Of a DNA stretch of 64,000 nt, positions 43,973 through 52,510 are shown in pieces. This DNA is from Acidobacteriota bacterium (GTDB lineage Bacteria > Acidobacteriota > Terriglobia > Bryobacterales > UBA6623): contig WGMB01000017.1 in NCBI GenBank assembly GCA_016125275.1, positions 1-64,000 of the forward strand, in the 5' to 3' direction. Both the position numbers and the translations under genes were made by a program. Each line of letters opens with the position of its first letter. Positions within the stretch are counted from its first letter, which is position 1. The notes below the pieces were generated by a model, which made no database searches, was not told the DNA's origin, and saw only the letters and a program-made list of their open reading frames with translations.

Positions 43973-45169
43973 CTACGGCGCCGGCGGTGGAATCGGCAAC
44001 AACTGGCCGACCGTTACCGGATCTTCGCGTGAGGCGCTCCACGGCAGAGTCTGCACGATGTTGCCGGAGGGTATGCTGAGGAACTCCAGCGACGGGAAAT
44101 CGTTGAGGCCCGTGGCGGGATCGCTGACGATGTGGTCGACCACCAGATAGGCGCCGTCCGGACTGACCGCCATGGTCATGGTGCTGAGGTCGGCGATCGG
44201 CGTGTGCGCGATCCGAGTGGAGGTCGCAATATCGTAGACGCCCACGCCGGATGACTGCCCACTCCGCACCGGCGCCATGAATAGGTACGTCCCGGTCGGG
44301 TCGACGGCAATGTGCGCGGGTCCGCCGAACACGTTGAAGCCCTCGTCCGAAATGATGTGGCTCACCGATCGGGTCAATGTGTCGATCACCGCCACGCCCT
44401 CATAGGCGGTCAGGAACACCCGTCCGCCGTCCGCGGTCGCCACAGTTTCGGGCCGCGGCTGCGAGCCGAGGAAACGGAAAGTCTCGACCAGCGTCCGGGA
44501 GGTCAGATCGATCAGGTGGCAGTCCACACCCACCGGGTCGGTGAAAGTCTGCCCCCGCAGCGGCGCGGCGATGTAGAGGCTTTCGCCGTCGGGCGTCACC
44601 GCCAGCGAGAACGGAATCGACGTAGTCGGCAGAGCAATCGAACCGGCCTCCTGGAACGTCGACAGGTCGATGATGCGCAGCGAGGGAGCGAAACCGCCCG
44701 TCCCCGATTGCGCCCCGGTCGACAAAAGGTAGAGGAAGCTGTTGCCCGGCGCGGCGACTCCGTCCTTGAGGTTTTGCCCTGTCGACAACGATCGGACGGC
44801 CTTCGGGGGGTCCACGCTCATGTCGAACTGCCGCAGAATGCCGGTCAGTGTAAAGCCGAATAGGGTCGTATCGGGGGCGATCGCGGCACCGTTGGTCTGA
44901 GACGCTCCGCGAGGGGCCGTGGCGGCCGCCTGCGCGGCCGCGGCCAGGGAACGCACCATGGTCTCCTCATACAGCCGCCGCTCCTCCCGTCTCGCCTGCT
45001 CCCTGGCAAAGACTCGCTGGAAGACCTTGGTTTCCTCGCTCGATGTGGCGCTCGTTCGCCAGAACAGAGGCACGAAGAAGTACAGCTCGGGAGTCAGGTA
45101 CTTCTCGCACCCCAGTTGGGACGCCGCCAGCACGGCGGCCAACAGCGCCGTCAGTCGCCTGTTTCTCAT
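43973..45169 (-). CDS. Lipoprotein with beta-propeller (YVTN-like) repeats
   Basis: 398 residues. MRNRRLTALLAAVLAASQLGC carries a lipobox with C21. An Arg/Glu/Ala-rich probable coiled coil runs 45-90 (EQARREERRLYEETMVRSLA). The rest is a propeller with repeated phrases such as IPFSLAVTPDGESLYIAAPL, GGPAHIAVDPTGTYLFMAP and TMTMAVSPDGAYLVVDH, typical of YVTN/lactonase-like blades. Its start overlaps the stop of the upstream TIGR03437 gene (ATGA), so it is translationally coupled to it, and the two products are probably parts of one surface structure. The longer open frame upstream of the ATG is out of phase with any sense and lies inside that gene. Confidence 0.87.
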   Translation of the reverse strand: MRNRRLTALLAAVLAASQLGCEKYLTPELYFFVPLFWRTSATSSEETKVFQRVFAREQARREERRLYEETMVRSLAAAAQAAATAPRGASQTNGAAIAPDTTLFGFTLTGILRQFDMSVDPPKAVRSLSTGQNLKDGVAAPGNSFLYLLSTGAQSGTGGFAPSLRIIDLSTFQEAGSIALPTTSIPFSLAVTPDGESLYIAAPLRGQTFTDPVGVDCHLIDLTSRTLVETFRFLGSQPRPETVATADGGRVFLTAYEGVAVIDTLTRSVSHIISDEGFNVFGGPAHIAVDPTGTYLFMAPVRSGQSSGVGVYDIATSTRIAHTPIADLSTMTMAVSPDGAYLVVDHIVSDPATGLNDFPSLEFLSIPSGNIVQTLPWSASREDPVTVGQLLPIPPPAP

Positions 45170-46026
45170 CGGATCACCGCCGTCTTGCTGGACCAGTTGC
45201 TCACGCCTAGGTACGACCGGTCGTAGCCGGGCAGCGTCGCGGCGCTTGTCAGCGGGACGTCCCCCAAGGAGATCCGCGCCACCCGGTAGGCTTCCCCGTC
45301 GGACGCCGGGAGAGCCATGAGCACATAGGACGGAACACTGAAGGTCGTCGCGCCCGGCGGGGCCACGCAGACGAAGCCGCTGGAGCCGTTGTGGCTGACG
45401 AGCTCGCTGGTTCCGACGATCACTACGCCCCGGTTCGCGCCCTGGACGGCCGTCCAAGTCAGCGCGAGATCCTTGGCGCGGTCGATCTGGTTCACCTGGT
45501 CGCGGTTGGTCCAAGTGATCGCCGCAGCGCTTTCGAGCATGACTCGGAAGCCCGAGCCGATCAGCGTGAACGGTCCGGTGTTGAGCAGCGAAGGGGTCGG
45601 CGCGAGACCCGGCGAGCCCTGCGAGCCGAGCAGCGCGTAGAACGTCCCCGGGAAGCCGTCGTTGGCGGGGGCGGGAGCCGTGGCGTTGCCGACCTGCACG
45701 CTCAGGGGGCCCGCATCGATCTGCGCGCCCGGTGGCCCGAACGCTGAGCCGCTGCTGAAGAAGCCGCTCGTCCGCGCGCTGTAGACCATGCAGGTCCCCG
45801 GTGGCGGGGGCGCCGTCAGGGCGCTGAAGTAGAAATCGCTGGGGCCGGACTCGCGAAAAGCCGCCAGCAGATGATCCAGCACCACGTTGTAGGCCTGATC
45901 CACCCGAACGTCCACGTGGAGAGTCTCACGGGCGAGCTGCGCCATCGCCGTTCGGCCGCCGGTGCGACTCTGCTCCAGCGGGTTTTGCGGGTCGCTGCAC
46001 GCCTCGCCGGTGGGATGAATGGCCAT
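45166..46026 (-). CDS. TIGR03437-type protein, 3' part after an apparent frameshift
   Basis: 286 residues counted from the first in-frame ATG (MAIHPTGEACSDPQNPLEQS). This is the natural continuation of the upstream 5' part in a different frame. TIGR03437 proteins typically run from a SNTVTMAI-like strand into a CSDPxNPL motif, and just before the ATG this frame reads SNTVT, which completes that strand. The rest (AQLARETLHVDVRVDQAYNV, then beta-rich sequence) shows no signal peptide of its own. So it is unlikely to be an independent gene. Its stop is coupled to the propeller lipoprotein. The frameshift could be genuine decay, a sequencing error or, less likely, programmed. Confidence 0.72.
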   Translation of the reverse strand: MAIHPTGEACSDPQNPLEQSRTGGRTAMAQLARETLHVDVRVDQAYNVVLDHLLAAFRESGPSDFYFSALTAPPPPGTCMVYSARTSGFFSSGSAFGPPGAQIDAGPLSVQVGNATAPAPANDGFPGTFYALLGSQGSPGLAPTPSLLNTGPFTLIGSGFRVMLESAAAITWTNRDQVNQIDRAKDLALTWTAVQGANRGVVIVGTSELVSHNGSSGFVCVAPPGATTFSVPSYVLMALPASDGEAYRVARISLGDVPLTSAATLPGYDRSYLGVSNWSSKTAVIR

Positions 46027-46792
46027 CGTGACGGTGTTCGATAACCGTTGCGCCGCCGCTGCGGACCACTACGGGGACGTAACACCCGGCCGGAGCGTCC
46101 CCCGGCACGGTGAAGACAATCTGGTCGATGGCGGCGCAGCACGGCGTGCGGCCGGCATAGGCGATGGCGGCCTTCTTGCCGCCGATGTACAGCTCGATGG
46201 AGCCGTCGAGCGTTTGCGGCATGGGCGCGACCGAATCGGGGAATGGCGCTGCGCCGATCCCCGTGCCCCATAAGATGGAGACCTGGCCCGGCCGGGCCGT
46301 TTGGCTGAAGGAGTTGATGGGCTGGCTCGCCGGGGAGACGTAGTTCTGGACGATGCCGGGCCCGAAGCCGCCGCCGTTCACCGAAAACAGCCCGACGGAC
46401 GCCGCGGTCACTTCGACTGGAATGGGGTTGCTGACCTGGCCGTTGTACGTCACCCGCAGCGAAGCGAGCCCCAGCGGGGCGTTCGACGGCAGGATGACGT
46501 TGAGCTGCCCGGCGGAGACATACACCGGAAGCGCTCGGACTTTCGCCGCGCCTTGGGAGAGCTCCACGGAGACGCCGGCGAAGGTCTCCTGCAAGGGAAA
46601 TGCCGAGACCTGTTGCGGCGCCGCGGGGCCCAGATCCCGGCCGAAGATGGAGAACATGCTTCCGCGGGCGAGTGCGGCGTTGGGAAGGCCCGGCGGAAGG
46701 AACGAAGCCGCGTTGACGGCCCCGCGGTAGTAGACGAACGGTTGCCCAAAAGCCCCGCCCGCCAGCAGGAGGAACGCCATGAAGCGAACCAT
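45926..46792 (-). CDS. TIGR03437-type secreted protein, 5' part before an apparent frameshift
   Basis: 288 residues, signal peptide MVRFMAFLLLAGGAFGQ, then the family domain: GSMFSIFGRDLGPAAPQQVS, VYVSAGQLNVILPSNAPLG, NSFSQTARPGQVSILWGTGI and GDAPAGCYVPVVVRSGGAT. After that the reading turns into HRHDGHSSHRRGVQRPAKPA, a low-complexity Arg/His-rich tail with no family match, and stops at 45926. The expected strand (SNTVTMAI) lies in the next frame. The break is near 46040-46046, where the sequence can be read through if one base is removed. The last ~35 residues of this entry are thus probably artefact. Full protein without the shift would be about 540 residues. Confidence 0.75.
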   Translation of the reverse strand: MVRFMAFLLLAGGAFGQPFVYYRGAVNAASFLPPGLPNAALARGSMFSIFGRDLGPAAPQQVSAFPLQETFAGVSVELSQGAAKVRALPVYVSAGQLNVILPSNAPLGLASLRVTYNGQVSNPIPVEVTAASVGLFSVNGGGFGPGIVQNYVSPASQPINSFSQTARPGQVSILWGTGIGAAPFPDSVAPMPQTLDGSIELYIGGKKAAIAYAGRTPCCAAIDQIVFTVPGDAPAGCYVPVVVRSGGATVIEHRHDGHSSHRRGVQRPAKPAGAESHRRPNGDGAARP

Positions 46793-46903
46793 ATAGGCTG
46801 CATTCTATGAGAGCCGAGGCTCGCCGCCAATGGGGCCCGCGGGCGATTTTGTGTGCCGCATCGGAGGGAGCCTCGGTTACTCTGTGCCCGGAGGTCCGAT
46901 TCC

Positions 46904-47293
46904 ATGCTGAACAAGGAACGCTCGGTCAAATTCTTCGAGAGGGTCTGGAACGAACGCGATGAGAACGCCCTCTCCGGGTTCTTGCATCCCGATGTGACCG
47001 CCTATTTCGAGGGCGGCGTCATCTGCAAGGGCATGGAGGAGGTCCGCGCCTGGATGCATGACGTGCTGAAGGCTATGCCCGACCTGCACTTCGACGTGAT
47101 CGATGTGATCGAGGAAGACCCCAAGGTCGTGGTGCGGTGGCGCGCGACGGCCACCGTCGGCGGGCAGACCGAGATGGTGCAGGGGATGACCTGGTTCCTG
47201 CACCGGGGAGACGCCATTGTGGAAGGCGGCGACTGCTGGAACAAGGGCGCTCTGGACGCCAAGCTGGAGCGGGCGGCGGCGACGGCAGCCTAG
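46904..47293 (+). CDS. NTF2-like (SnoaL/ester-cyclase-type) protein
   Basis: 129 residues. The cone-shaped NTF2-like fold is recognisable by a first helix VKFFERVWNERDENALSGFL, HPDVTAYFEGG, a middle strand-helix region (MEEVRAWMHDVLKAMPDLHF) and the strands VVVRWRATATVGGQTEMVQG and MTWFLHRGDAIVEGGD. Members are polyketide cyclases, isomerases or simple ligand binders; the substrate is not evident. It is cytoplasmic. The ATG at 46904 has GGAGG nine bases upstream and is preferred over an in-frame ATG at 46853. It is convergent with the VWA gene (9 bp apart). Confidence 0.87.
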   Translation: MLNKERSVKFFERVWNERDENALSGFLHPDVTAYFEGGVICKGMEEVRAWMHDVLKAMPDLHFDVIDVIEEDPKVVVRWRATATVGGQTEMVQGMTWFLHRGDAIVEGGDCWNKGALDAKLERAAATAA

Positions 47294-47302
47294 TCCGGCG
47301 GC

Positions 47303-48571
47303 TTAGTGCACCATCTTGCTCTTGTTGTTCATGTAGTCGAGCAACAGGTGCTGGCCGAGGTTGTAGGGGCTGGTGAAGTAGGCCTTACCGCGGCAGATCT
47401 GCGCGACCTTTTGGATGAACTGCACCAAAGCGTAGTCCTGCGCCAGCATGAAGGTGTTGATCATCACCCCTTGACGTTTGCACTTGTGGACCTCTTCGAG
47501 CGTCCGGCTGATGACCAGGGGGTCGAGGCCGAAGGGGTTCTTGTAGATGCGGCCGTCCTCCAAGGTGAGGGCCGACGGCTTACCGTCGGTGATCATGATG
47601 ATCTGGCGCATCTCCTTGCGCTGCCGCCGCAAGATGCGCTGGGCGACGATCAGGCCTTCGCGGGTGTTGGTATGGAACGGCCCGACCTTCACCCGGGCCA
47701 GCTTGCTCAGCGGCAGCTCTTCGGCGGAGTCGTGGAACAGGACGACGTGCAGGGAGTCGCCGGGGTATTGGGTGCGAATGAGATGCGCCAGCGCCAGCGC
47801 GACCTGCTTGGCTGGCGTGAAGCGGTCCTCGCCGTACAGGATCATCGAGTGGCTGCAGTCGAGCATCAGCACGGTGGCGCAGGAGCTTTGATACTCCGAC
47901 TGGCGCACCATCAGGTCGGGATACTCGAGCTCGAAGCTGCCTTCCGGCCCCAGGGCGGCCATCCCCTGGCGCTGCATGGCGTTGGCGAGCGTTCCGGGCA
48001 CGTCGAGGTTCAGGGTGTCGCCGAACTGGTAGGGCTTGGACGAGCCGCTGGTCTCGACGCCGGTCGCCATCTCACGGGTGTCGTGGCTGCCCAGGCTGGA
48101 CTTGCCTAGTGAGCCGAGCAGGTCCTTGAAGGTCTTGTAGCCCAGAAAGTCGAGGCTCTTGTCCGAGAGCTCGAAGCGCACCTCGGCGGGCTCGCCGCTG
48201 CCGGCGCCGCCGCCCTCGTTCATCTCCACGCGGCGCTCGCCGGACTCGCCCGGCTGGCCGATGGTCACGTAGCCGTCGTCGGCGAGCTTCTGCGTCAGGC
48301 GGTCGACGAGCCGTTGGTACTGCTCGGGGTCCATGCCGGCGAGCTGGTCAAACATCTCCTCGAGCCGGTCCTCGCTGAACAGGTCGCCGCTTTCTAGGGC
48401 TTCGCGGATTGCCTGCTGGAGCTCTTCGAGGCCGCGCCCGTCCATCTCCTGGAAGCGAAACTGCTGCTCGTAGCCGCTGCGGAGGAAGAACTCCGAGAGC
48501 GCCCGCATGAGGTCTTCGGAGGAGATGCCGAGGTCGTCGCCGAGGTACTTGGTGAACGTGACGAACTTCAT
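47303..48571 (-). CDS. VWA domain-containing protein
   Basis: 422 residues. The N-terminal part is helical and acidic ([20 protein letters not shown]). The C-terminal half is a von Willebrand A domain with the metal-ion-dependent adhesion site DCSHSM, in [20 protein letters not shown], a Thr in the FHTNTREGL loop and an Asp in [13 protein letters not shown]. Cytoplasmic VWA proteins of this type (CoxE/RavA-linked) usually sit beside a MoxR AAA+ ATPase and form a chaperone-like complex. None is adjacent here, so the partner must be elsewhere. It has no signal peptide. The upstream gap holds two repeat elements. Confidence 0.88.
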   Translation of the reverse strand: MKFVTFTKYLGDDLGISSEDLMRALSEFFLRSGYEQQFRFQEMDGRGLEELQQAIREALESGDLFSEDRLEEMFDQLAGMDPEQYQRLVDRLTQKLADDGYVTIGQPGESGERRVEMNEGGGAGSGEPAEVRFELSDKSLDFLGYKTFKDLLGSLGKSSLGSHDTREMATGVETSGSSKPYQFGDTLNLDVPGTLANAMQRQGMAALGPEGSFELEYPDLMVRQSEYQSSCATVLMLDCSHSMILYGEDRFTPAKQVALALAHLIRTQYPGDSLHVVLFHDSAEELPLSKLARVKVGPFHTNTREGLIVAQRILRRQRKEMRQIIMITDGKPSALTLEDGRIYKNPFGLDPLVISRTLEEVHKCKRQGVMINTFMLAQDYALVQFIQKVAQICRGKAYFTSPYNLGQHLLLDYMNNKSKMVH

Positions 48572-48641
48572 GGCCTGCGCCTGGACTCAGTCTAGTGGAT
48601 GGCCGGAAGCATCGCCCCAGGCGACAGGAACCTGACAGGAA

Positions 48642-48717
48642 CGGCCCCAAAACAGGGGCAGAACTGACATTTTTCGAGGCGAATCGGGCCCAAATGTCAG
48701 TCGCGGCGCTGGGGCCG
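48642..48717. repeat. Nested inverted repeat
   Basis: Outer arms CGGCCCCA (48642-48649) and TGGGGCCG (48710-48717) enclose inner arms ACTGACATTT (48663-48672) and AAATGTCAGT (48692-48701) around a 19-nt centre. Both arm pairs are perfect. It is consistent with a REP/MITE-like element or a regulatory RNA structure; nothing in it codes for protein. Confidence 0.55.
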
Positions 48718-48749
48718 CCCTAGTGCTATCAACGAGATACAGCGCAAAA

Positions 48750-48771
48750 GTCCGATTTTGTCAGGTTTTTT
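48750..48771 (+). repeat. Dispersed intergenic motif, copy 2
   Basis: GTCCGATTTTGTCAGGTTTTT on the plus strand, matching the minus strand at 4851-4871 with one substitution. It lies just after the nested inverted repeat. Confidence 0.5.
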
Positions 48772-48877
48772 GCGTTTTGCCCGCCCGGGACGGCCCGCGG
48801 AGGCGGCGTGACCGCCCCTTCCGCAGCACACCCTCAGGGTACTCCGGGCGTCAAGCCCCACGGGCGTGGGCGATGGC

Positions 48878-51800
48878 CTAGTCGGAGCTTTCGGGGCCCT
48901 CCGACGGAGGATCGCCTCCCGGCATCTGATCGATCAGCGCCTGGGTCCAGCGGGCCATCTCCATTCGGCCTAGGGTCACAAACCCGTCCCGGGATCGGGC
49001 GAGGATACCAACGCCCTCTTGCACACTGCCGAAGGCGCACAGCAATTGACCGACGTCCAGCCCCACCATACAGATGCCGTCGAGCCGCCCCAATTCCAGA
49101 TTGATCCGATAGGCCGTGACCAGCTTCGGAAAGGCCGCCTCATACTGCCGCCGACGCAGGTCGATCCGGGCCATGGACCACATCGTATTGGCGATGCCGT
49201 CCTTGTCCCCCAGCCCTTCGAAGATCTCCAGCCTCTCCTGGTGCAGCTCCAGGGCCGCCTCCACCTCCCCCTTGTCCCCTCGCATTTGCGCGATGTCTCC
49301 CAGCGTCACCGCCCGCTCCCGCTTGTCCCCCAGCCCTTCGAAGATCCCCAGCCTCTCCTGGTGCAGTTCCAGGGCCGCCTCCACCTCCCCCTTGTCCGCT
49401 CGGATTCGCGCGATGTCTCCCAGCGTTACCGCCCGCGACCGCTTGTCCCCCAGCCCTTCGTAAACCTTCAACTCCTCCTGGTGCAGTTCCAGGGCCGCCT
49501 CCACCTCCCCCTTCCCCGCTCGGATTCGCGCGATGTCTCCCAGCGTCACCGCCCGCGACCGCTTGTCCCCCAGCCCTTCGTAAACCTTCAACTCCTCCTG
49601 GTGCAGCTCCAGGGCCCCCTCCACCTCCCCCTTCTCCGCTCGGATTCGCGCGATGTCTCCCAGCACGATCGCTTGCTCGCGACCAGGGGGCAGGAGCGCT
49701 TGGGCCCGCTCGAGGAACGGCAGGGCCTCGTCGGGCCGTCCCCTCGCGACCAGCGCGCGGGCATGGACGATCAAGGTCGCGGCGTGACCGGCGGCGTCTC
49801 CCTGGTTCGCCGGGTCGGCCAGCATCTCCAAAGCGCGGCTCATCCATCCGTCGGCCTCGACTGTGTCGCCCACTTGCTCGCAGCGCTCCGCGGCTGTCCG
49901 CAGGAGATCGACGGACGCGGGCGCGCCGGCCTCATCCAGCAGGGCCAGGGACTGCTTGGCCCATTCGGCGGCCTGCCGGTACTCGAAGCGCCGTGCCAAG
50001 TCGCGCAGGGCGTCGGCTGTCGTCCGCGCCGCCACGTAAGCGTTCTTTCCGCAAAGAGCCAGCCGAGTCAGCTCGTTGTCCTGCGCATAGCTCCGGTCCC
50101 GGTTGCCGGCCTCGCCGCCCCAACTCTCGAACAGTGCACCCGTGACGCGCTGGGCCAACTCTCGACGCTCTTGGTCCGTCAGCTCCCCGCTCAACGGCTG
50201 AGCGAGGGCGTTCCCAGCGAGCTCGGGCTCTTGGCCCCGGCTGGGACTCTCATAGAGCTCGATCAGCCCGAGCGACGAAAGCCGCTCGATACGGCGATCC
50301 GCCGCTTCGGCGAGGCCGTCCGCGCTCAATAGCCGAACCACCGCGCGCGGTACGGGGATCTGAAACAGTTGTGTCTTGCGCAGGAGGTCCCGTTCCTCGG
50401 GAGCAAGCAGATCGAGCAGACTCTGGAGCGCCAGGCTGAGGAAGAAGTCTCGAACCTTCTGCTCGGACGGCAACGAGCCGTTGCGCAGAAAGTCGTCCAT
50501 CTGATCCAGGCAAAGTGCGCCGGCTTCCTCATCCGCCAAGCAGCGCGAGACCAGAATGTCCTGCAGACCGGGATTGCCCTGAGCCGCCGCAATGGCCCGG
50601 TACCAGAGCCCAGGAGCCGGCTCCGAAACGACGGTTCTGGGCGTGCTCAGCTCGACGCGGAGCTTGGCGAAAGCCTGTTTCTGCGCCTCATGCGAATCCA
50701 TCGCCGGCAAGGGCAAGTCGTAGAGCTGGGTCGCGAGGTCGGCGCCGCCGGAGGCGGGCAGCGTGAACAGAAAGCGGCTGGTGAACAACAGGCGCGAATC
50801 CGTGTCAGCACTGGCGAAAGCTTCGACCACGGCGCGGATGGACTCGACGTACTCGGGCGCGAGGACGTGCAGCCCAGTCTCCCGAGCCTGGAGGGCGCGC
50901 TCGAGGTCGTCGACCACCAGCAGCACCGGCCGTGAAGCGACCCGGCCGTCAGCGTCCTTCCTGACTTGCGCGCAAGGGCCTTCGAGCAGCTCGGTCAGCG
51001 CGGGCAGTAGATGGGCGGGGCGGTCCCGAACGTCATCGGCATAGCGTTCGATGATCGCCATGACCTCCGGCGTGGCGATGCGCTCGCGGAAGGCAGCGAG
51101 AATCGCCGGGGCGTCGTAGCGGTCGTAGATCACCACGGTCTCATGCGTGGGTTCGAGCCGGTGCGCCACCCTGGCGGCGACGCTCGACTTGCCCTGACGG
51201 CCCATGCCACGAATCAGCGCCCCGGCCCGGCGGACGGACCGCGAGGCCCGGAACTCCCGCAGGATGGCCTGCATGGACCGGCGGCGGCCGACGAACTCGA
51301 GCTCGCCGGCGACGGGCACTCGCTTTCCCTTGCGGTCCAGAAACGCTTTGACGCCCGCGCCTCGGTTGACGAGCTTGCGGGGGCCGGAGGCCGTCGCCAA
51401 GGCGCCGCCGCCCATGGGGTTCAGATAGAGCCGGGCCAAGTGCCAGTCGCGCGCGTTCGAGACGCCGGCGGCGTCGGGCTCCAGCTCTTGGGAGCCGGCG
51501 AGGTCGAGCCGAGCGTAGGCCAGGGCGTGCGCGAGATCCTCCCCCGCCGCCAAACGGTGGTGCAGATAAGCCGCGAAGAGAGCCGCCTCGCGGTCGCGAA
51601 CCGACGCAGCCCAGCCAAGAACCGCCGGGGCCCCGGATCGGACCAGCGAGCGGGCGAGAGAGTCCAGCTCGGGGTCGGCTTGGCCGGTTTGGCAGGCCGA
51701 CAGGAACAGCAGGCGGGGATGGTGCGCAGCCAGGCGGCGCACGAGGTCGCGGGCTTTGGTATAGGCAGGGTCGCCGACCTCATCCTCCAGCAGCAAACCG

Positions 51801-52444
51801 GGCTCGGGCTCGAGCGCGCCGTGGCAGGAGATCTGCACGACGTCCGGGCGCTCCCGGGCGACGACGGCGGCGAGCTGTTCCAACTCGCCGCTTTCTTCAA
51901 CGACCAGATCCAGACCGAGGCTGCGGGTGGCCCCCAGGATGGAGGCCTCCTCGGCTTCGTAGTCGAGGTTGTCAGCCCCTCGCGGCGCCGCCGCCATGAA
52001 GACGACGCTGAGCCGGTTGGGCGAGGGCGCCGGCGGCGATGCGGCCTTGCCGATGCGGCGCACGGGGCTGTAGGCGAGCTCGCCGAGCGCCCAGTGCCGG
52101 CCGTCTTGGGCGAGTAGCTCCCAAGGAGCGTCCAGGAAGGTCCGGGCCCGGGGATTGTCGGACCGGCCGACGGCGAACTCCACCAGGAGGGGCGGCGTGG
52201 CGACGTCGAGGATGCGGTCGAGAAACCGATCAGCCCCGTTCAGCCATGCAAACAGCTCTTGCCCCAGGGCAAGCAGGCCCGCGGCCGGTGCGACGGCGGA
52301 GGCGAGGTCGCGGTAGCGGGCCGTCCAAGCCGCGAGCTGCTCGAGGTCGGCGTCGCCGACGGGCCGGTCCTCGCGAACCTCCGCGGCGGCGCAGCGCAGT
52401 TCGAGACCGTGATGGGCGAGGGTAACGGTTGCGGCGGGCGGCAT
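48878..52444 (-). CDS. CHAT protease / STAND-like NTPase / TPR protein
   Basis: 1188 residues in three parts. Residues ~90-345 form a CHAT protease (caspase-like) with catalytic H208 in ISCHGALEP and C251 in LLFLSACQTGQAD, followed by LARSLVRSGAPAVLGWAASV, a hallmark of CHAT. Residues ~385-700 are an NTPase of STAND type: a FVGRRRSMQAIL lead-in, a P-loop GMGRQGKSS (413-421) and a Walker B VLLVVDDLE (507-515). From about 800 are TPR repeats, of which four (about 922-1081) are nearly identical 40-residue units. There is no signal peptide. Sensor TPR, NTPase switch and protease effector is the layout of prokaryotic immune or cell-death receptors; that role is inferred. AGGA lies ten bases before the ATG. 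It follows htrA by 66 bp and may share its transcript. Confidence 0.9.
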   Translation of the reverse strand: MPPAATVTLAHHGLELRCAAAEVREDRPVGDADLEQLAAWTARYRDLASAVAPAAGLLALGQELFAWLNGADRFLDRILDVATPPLLVEFAVGRSDNPRARTFLDAPWELLAQDGRHWALGELAYSPVRRIGKAASPPAPSPNRLSVVFMAAAPRGADNLDYEAEEASILGATRSLGLDLVVEESGELEQLAAVVARERPDVVQISCHGALEPEPGLLLEDEVGDPAYTKARDLVRRLAAHHPRLLFLSACQTGQADPELDSLARSLVRSGAPAVLGWAASVRDREAALFAAYLHHRLAAGEDLAHALAYARLDLAGSQELEPDAAGVSNARDWHLARLYLNPMGGGALATASGPRKLVNRGAGVKAFLDRKGKRVPVAGELEFVGRRRSMQAILREFRASRSVRRAGALIRGMGRQGKSSVAARVAHRLEPTHETVVIYDRYDAPAILAAFRERIATPEVMAIIERYADDVRDRPAHLLPALTELLEGPCAQVRKDADGRVASRPVLLVVDDLERALQARETGLHVLAPEYVESIRAVVEAFASADTDSRLLFTSRFLFTLPASGGADLATQLYDLPLPAMDSHEAQKQAFAKLRVELSTPRTVVSEPAPGLWYRAIAAAQGNPGLQDILVSRCLADEEAGALCLDQMDDFLRNGSLPSEQKVRDFFLSLALQSLLDLLAPEERDLLRKTQLFQIPVPRAVVRLLSADGLAEAADRRIERLSSLGLIELYESPSRGQEPELAGNALAQPLSGELTDQERRELAQRVTGALFESWGGEAGNRDRSYAQDNELTRLALCGKNAYVAARTTADALRDLARRFEYRQAAEWAKQSLALLDEAGAPASVDLLRTAAERCEQVGDTVEADGWMSRALEMLADPANQGDAAGHAATLIVHARALVARGRPDEALPFLERAQALLPPGREQAIVLGDIARIRAEKGEVEGALELHQEELKVYEGLGDKRSRAVTLGDIARIRAGKGEVEAALELHQEELKVYEGLGDKRSRAVTLGDIARIRADKGEVEAALELHQERLGIFEGLGDKRERAVTLGDIAQMRGDKGEVEAALELHQERLEIFEGLGDKDGIANTMWSMARIDLRRRQYEAAFPKLVTAYRINLELGRLDGICMVGLDVGQLLCAFGSVQEGVGILARSRDGFVTLGRMEMARWTQALIDQMPGGDPPSEGPESSD
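49201..49680. repeat. Four tandem 120-bp repeats encoding TPR units
   Basis: Four units of exactly 120 bp (49201, 49321, 49441, 49561) lie inside the CHAT gene. Each encodes a 40-residue unit of the type LGDIARIRAxKGEVEAALEL. They fall in two pairs: the first two read IFEGLGDK, the last two VYEGLGDK. The DNA is nearly identical between units, including at synonymous positions, which indicates recent duplication or conversion. Confidence 0.92.
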
Positions 52445-52510
52445 TCGGATATGATCCTACCCGAATCCTCGCCGCCGTTTGGGGCGATCCCGAGGGGGAG
52501 TTTGGGCGCC

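Larger units (their letters stand above)
48572..48877. other. Intergenic region with repeat elements
   Basis: 306 bp with no supported gene, upstream of the VWA gene and downstream of the CHAT gene, both on the minus strand. It holds a nested inverted repeat at 48642-48717 and the second copy of a dispersed motif at 48750-48771. Confidence 0.5.

Noticed and set aside
47303-48571. VWA part of a MoxR/VWA or ternary conflict system
   Set aside because: No AAA+ partner or other system component is adjacent, so a conflict role cannot be supported.
49201-49680. CRISPR-like array suggested by regular repeats
   Set aside because: Units are contiguous, 120 bp, in frame and encode TPR helices; there are no unique spacers and no Cas genes.
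48878-52444. Csx29/TPR-CHAT component of a type III-E CRISPR system
   Set aside because: Domain order is reversed, an NTPase is inserted, and no Cas7-11 or CRISPR array lies in the window.
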